64,000 nt of DNA, taken from positions 9,486,001-9,550,000 of the forward strand of contig CM055617.1 of assembly GCA_029379385.1 (NCBI GenBank). Reading direction: 5' to 3'. A model generated the notes under the pieces. The model was given only the letters and a program-made list of their open reading frames with translations. It searched no databases and had not been told where the DNA came from. The stretch comes from Quillaja saponaria. Lineage: Eukaryota > Streptophyta > Magnoliopsida > Fabales > Quillajaceae. This document shows, piece after piece, positions 60,050 to 64,000 of the stretch; the stretch's first letter is position 1, and each line of letters starts with the position of its first letter. A program made the translations under genes and the position numbers.

Positions 60050-63000
60050 TCATATTTGGTTTTGTCTTACTGGGTTTGTATTTGGATGGGAGCTGGAGGA
60101 GGACCAAAGCAATGCATTATGCTGATGGGGAGGCTGGGGAATACGTTCAGGGGGACACGGCACAGGAGCTGGGTGAGCAATGAATGTAGGAATATCATCC
60201 CCAGGCATTAGAACTGAAACTCCATTGGCATAGACAGTCATCTACAGAAATCAAGTAAAGGGTGATTTAATGAAGATGTACCCAGAAAGTAATAGATGAT
60301 AAGAAAAAACAAGGTAGAAGGCTCTAACAGCATGAATATACGACAAAAAAGAATAAATGGACCCATCTCCAACCAACTACAGATAAGCAAATTTTTACTA
60401 CATGAAGAGCAATTGTAGCATCAGAAATAGCAGGTATGCAACACGGATGCAGCTTGGATGGGATGATGTGAAGAAGTCATACAAGTAGACAAGTTAGCAA
60501 CCAAATCTCATTTTCTATAGCCTGTCAGTTAAAGTGACTAGGGTCACATTCTTAAGCGGCTGTCATCTCAAAGACATACACCTTAAACATCAACAGCAGT
60601 ATGTATTGCATTTCCATTGAGAATTTAATTTCAAGGACCAAATTGATGTAAACGACCGAAATAATACAATCCAAGAATATTTTAGAATGAATCACTAAAT
60701 GGCAATAACCATGCTTGATACTTATTGTGCCAATTGCAGATTGCTAACCAAGGATGGAATCAAATTAGTTCAGCAGAACTTTATGATAAAGAGGACAGGA
60801 TTCTATTTTCTTTATATGGTAAAAAGAACATTTCAACAAGTGTCACAAACAGTCATGCACCCAAGATGAACAATTTAGAACAGGCAATAGAATAGTCTCA
60901 TAGACAAAAACCACCTAACAAGTGTAACCAAAGCATCAGAGCTTCGAGAAATTAATATCCTTCAGGTGAAACAATGGCTAATGGAGTTCTGCTAGAGGTT
61001 TACCAGTCTCATTAGTCCCTTTAGCTTTAAGTCTTTAACTTTGTCATGAAAGATTACAATTTGAGATATAAAACTTACATAGGATCTGATAGCACTTACT
61101 GGGATATCAACTAAGGCAAACTAATGAAGAAATTATATACAACACATTCAATGAACCCAACAAAGAAGGATGTTCAGTAATGCATTTTCTATTGTTCATT
61201 TGGTATTCAATTTGGACTTCTTATAAAAGGAATCAATATTATCCAGAATCTAGCATATATATTTGACTTTTGCTTCTTATTTTATAGAGGAAATTAAATG
61301 CTTCTACCTAGAAACATTATTCTAAGCAGATAGGACAAATATGGAACTATCGGAAATCATGCAGAGTGGCCTACTTTCTAATTGAAAAGTTTACGTTTTT
61401 CTGCTAATTAAGTAGAGAGGCTTAGCTGTGCAGGGCTTTTTCTAAAGGGTTAGCATGGACGTACAATTAGTTTTAGGCCTCTATACTCTAAAGAATTTAG
61501 AGATACGTTCTGGGTGACTGCCTGAATTTGCCTAGACACCTTTCAGAAGTAGCATAAAACACTGATCTTTTATATTATGTTGTGGCAAACTCACTAATGA
61601 GGATTGGCCCTGAGACTAGGCAGTCTAGACTTACTGTGATTTTGTACTCTTTAACTAAAGAAGTGGTCTCTTATGCAGTACACTAGAAAATTAGAGAAAC
61701 CATGTCAGCATTGCATGAATAACACCATACAGAGATCCTTGACCGCGATCCCAAATACTAAACAAAAAGGTCATAGGTCAATATAATTTATTAAATGGTT
61801 TTCATATCAAAACCCCATTTACTGAAATTAGAGAATCAAACTGTTTATAAAGTTGAGGAAACCAACTCCATAGGTTGTGCCCCATCTAATTGAACAATGG
61901 GGTTTGATTGGTGGGCCTTGTGTGTTATTCAAAATAAATGGTAGACAAACACAACTGTAGCAGGGTGTAGGCTCATCACACTCGCAGTATGTTTCATTAA
62001 CATCCTCAACTCAGATGGAATTATTATATATTTGTGATGCATTAGACAAGAACACACGTATACAAATACCCCAGTAGGATACACAGTTAATGCTAGGATA
62101 AGACATTTCTGAAAGAGAAAGGTTGATTCTGTCTGTTGCCGACCCCAGAAACCAGGCATGCAGGGTATTTATTATGAAAGACTGGTGGTGATGGAGATGC
62201 AAACCATGGACAATTGGTGGATCTCAATGCAGAGAAGCACATAAAGTGATAAGCCTCTGAACTGGGGATCAATCATCTAGCAAAGAGCTTATAAGAAGGA
62301 CCACCTCCCAACAAAAATCAGAAGACAGATATTTGACAGGAAGTGTAGATGTAGATGACAATGAAATTTTGTCTCTTCTTCTTTGCTCTAGGGAGGAGGG
62401 ACACATAGTAAGATACGTCTCTTTAGCATTAAGTGCAGAAGAATAGCTTGAGGAACATATTAGGCCATTGAAGAGGACAAGAGGACCATATTAGGCCACT
62501 TGAAAAATCTTTGCTAGAGGAGAGGCCATTGGTTAAGAGCATTAAAGAAATCAATCAGCGAAAAATATAAAAGATCAAAGGGAAAAGTTAGCAGCTAAAT
62601 GAAGCAAAACTTAAAGCTGGGTAGAGAAAATATTGTATTAAAACTAGTGAGCAAAATTTAGAATATAAGAGATCCGAAACTCTAATAATCCATGCCAAAA
62701 TTAAATTTAAGCCTCGAGAAGTTAGAAAATTTATCACAGAAAAGAAGAACAAAATCAAACCTGAAGAATAAATTACTACAAAAAGAAAATCTGTCGAAAA
62801 TAACCAATCAAACGGTCCAAAAGTAAAGAGAAAAAGAAAAGATGAAGTTGCCAATTACAAAGGAAGAGCAATGTACATTTCCCTGGTTGGTTGGTTCTGG
62901 GGAAGAATATGATCAAAATAAACCAGAAAAAAGAAGAAAAGGAAGACACCTAAAATGCTTAAATAAAGAAAGCCATCTAAAAATGCTTAAAAAAAGGAAG

Positions 63001-63376
63001 CCACTTTTTGTGCTATAATTCGCGGGAACCCAACGGTGCTGAAGAAAGTGAAAAGCTTTCATACTAACAATGAAACCAGAAACAAAAATGGGTCACTTAC
63101 TTTTGGTGATGGGTGCCCGAGTTTCCCACTGAATCCCATTTGTGACTCTATATCCCTGCGGCTCTGGCCACCGGACGGAGGGAACACTGGCGCAGTGGGT
63201 CTAATGAATCTCTCAAATAAGGCCATGACCAAGAACATAGATATAAGAATGGCAGTGGCAATAAACCCAAATGACACAGCATCCACTGAACTGTCGAAAT
63301 TCCTCCAATGCTCGTCTCTCTGCAAATTTAGCGGAGCCCCTATGGGTGGCCATCCATTGGAATTTACCTCAATCAT
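60050..63376 (-). CDS. Small single-pass membrane protein of unknown function, 2 exons, 155 aa
   Basis: Exon 1 is 63101-63376 (92 codons) and exon 2 is 60050-60241 (63 codons plus stop). They are joined in phase 0 across a 2.86-kb GT..AG intron (AAAA|GTAAGT, CTGTAG|ATG). The ATG at 63376 is used; the codon two places upstream is GTG. The protein has an N-terminal NGWPPIGAPLNLQRDEHW segment, one hydrophobic span at about residues 36-58 (SFGFIATAILISMFLVMALF), a Pro-rich juxtamembrane part (RPTAPVFPPSGG) and a conserved-looking exon 2 (MTVYANGVSVLMPGDDIPTF, IAHPAPVPCPPERIPQPP). It looks like an uncharacterised plant family; I cannot assign a function. Exon 2 alone starts with ATG, so a soluble short form from an internal promoter is conceivable. 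Confidence 0.85.
60242..63100 (-). other. 2.86-kb intron of the small membrane-protein gene
   Basis: Moderately AT-rich DNA with no recognised exon, RNA gene or transposon end on either strand. It is by far the largest part of this small gene. Confidence 0.5.
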
Positions 63377-64000
63377 TGTCACAGCTAAATTCAGTAGAGC
63401 CCCTCCATAAGTATCAAATAGCTAGCTCCTCGTAGCGTCAGTGCTGTTTAATTCAGAGCAAGAGTGAGAGAGAGGGAGAAGACTATTACTCTTCAGCAGT
63501 ATTTAAGGGTTTACACCATTACCAAAGCTTGTAAATTTTTTGGCCTTCAAAAAGATCCAAATCCCAGAGAGAGAGATGACAAGTGGGCTATCTTTACAAG
63601 GAGATGACTGGAAGATGAAAAAGAAAAGGCTTTGGAATTTGGATTTGTCCCTCTATCACTATGCTATAAAAAACACTGAAAAATAAATTTCTTTTACCAA
63701 AAACAAAAGAAAATTTTGGATTTTTTTTCTTTCTTTCATATAAATATTTTAATGCTCAAATTGACAATCATTTCTAGGAAAACATCACTTGTAAGTTACA
63801 ATTTACACCTATTTTAAAACTTAGTTAGAAATAATTTTTACTATTTTTATAATCTAATAAAATTTAAAAATAAATCAACACTTTATGCAATTCTATTAAA
63901 ATTGAATACTGTAAGTTTTAACCTCTTATTATTATGCAATTCTATTAAAATGAATATTAAATTCTCTTGTTTTTATTGACAAGTTGTCATTAAAAATATA
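63377..64000 (-). promoter_or_regulatory. 5' UTR and promoter region of the small membrane-protein gene
   Basis: On the minus strand the leader (about 63480-63377) is CT-rich (CTCCCTCTCTCTCACTC). Further upstream is AT-rich; TTAAATA near 63505 is only a weak TATA candidate. Beyond 63700 nothing is recognised. Confidence 0.4.

Overview
The window is nuclear DNA of a flowering plant, most likely a woody or otherwise TE-rich eudicot. The evidence is AT-rich intergenic DNA, genes split into many short exons by AT-rich GT..AG introns, plant-specific protein families (STRUBBELIG-type LRR receptor kinase, DUF707, SANT/bromodomain protein) and plant transposon families. The species cannot be named from the sequence. 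No bacterial operon, CRISPR array, tRNA or rRNA gene was seen.

Layout. 1-382 (+): 3' end of a glycine-rich, Cys-tailed secreted protein. 1185-8589 (-): a complete 13-exon SCAMP membrane-traffic gene. 8.9-12.1 kb: a long imperfect foldback element, a tandem duplication and a decayed LINE. 12125-17581 (-): a 14-exon DUF707 gene with its 5' UTR reaching about 19.15 kb. 19.2-34.9 kb: gene-free and filled with transposons: a probable LTR remnant, a 1.2-kb MULE-like element with a target-site duplication, several MITEs, a 1.3-kb inverted repeat, and a complete 3-kb non-autonomous LTR retrotransposon with intact LTRs, TSD, PBS and PPT.

34898-38896 (-): a SANT plus bromodomain protein. 39.3-42.2 kb: intergenic, no gene recognised. 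42254-50193 (-): a 17-exon STRUBBELIG-receptor-family kinase with an atypical catalytic core and one GC-AG intron. 50.7-56.1 kb: intergenic with a PPR pseudogene and a 559-bp tandem duplication. 56205-57062 (+): an intronless basic protein with a Gly2-Cys3-Cys4 lipidation signal. 60050-63376 (-): a two-exon, 155-residue single-pass membrane protein.

The genes do not form a pathway; they are independent eukaryotic transcription units, five of the seven on the minus strand. Exon models were built by hand, by keeping protein frame across GT/GC..AG junctions, so single-base errors in boundaries are possible. I found no clear new system; the most unusual items are the repeat-loaded LTR element, the large foldback elements and the non-canonical kinase and bromodomain residues.
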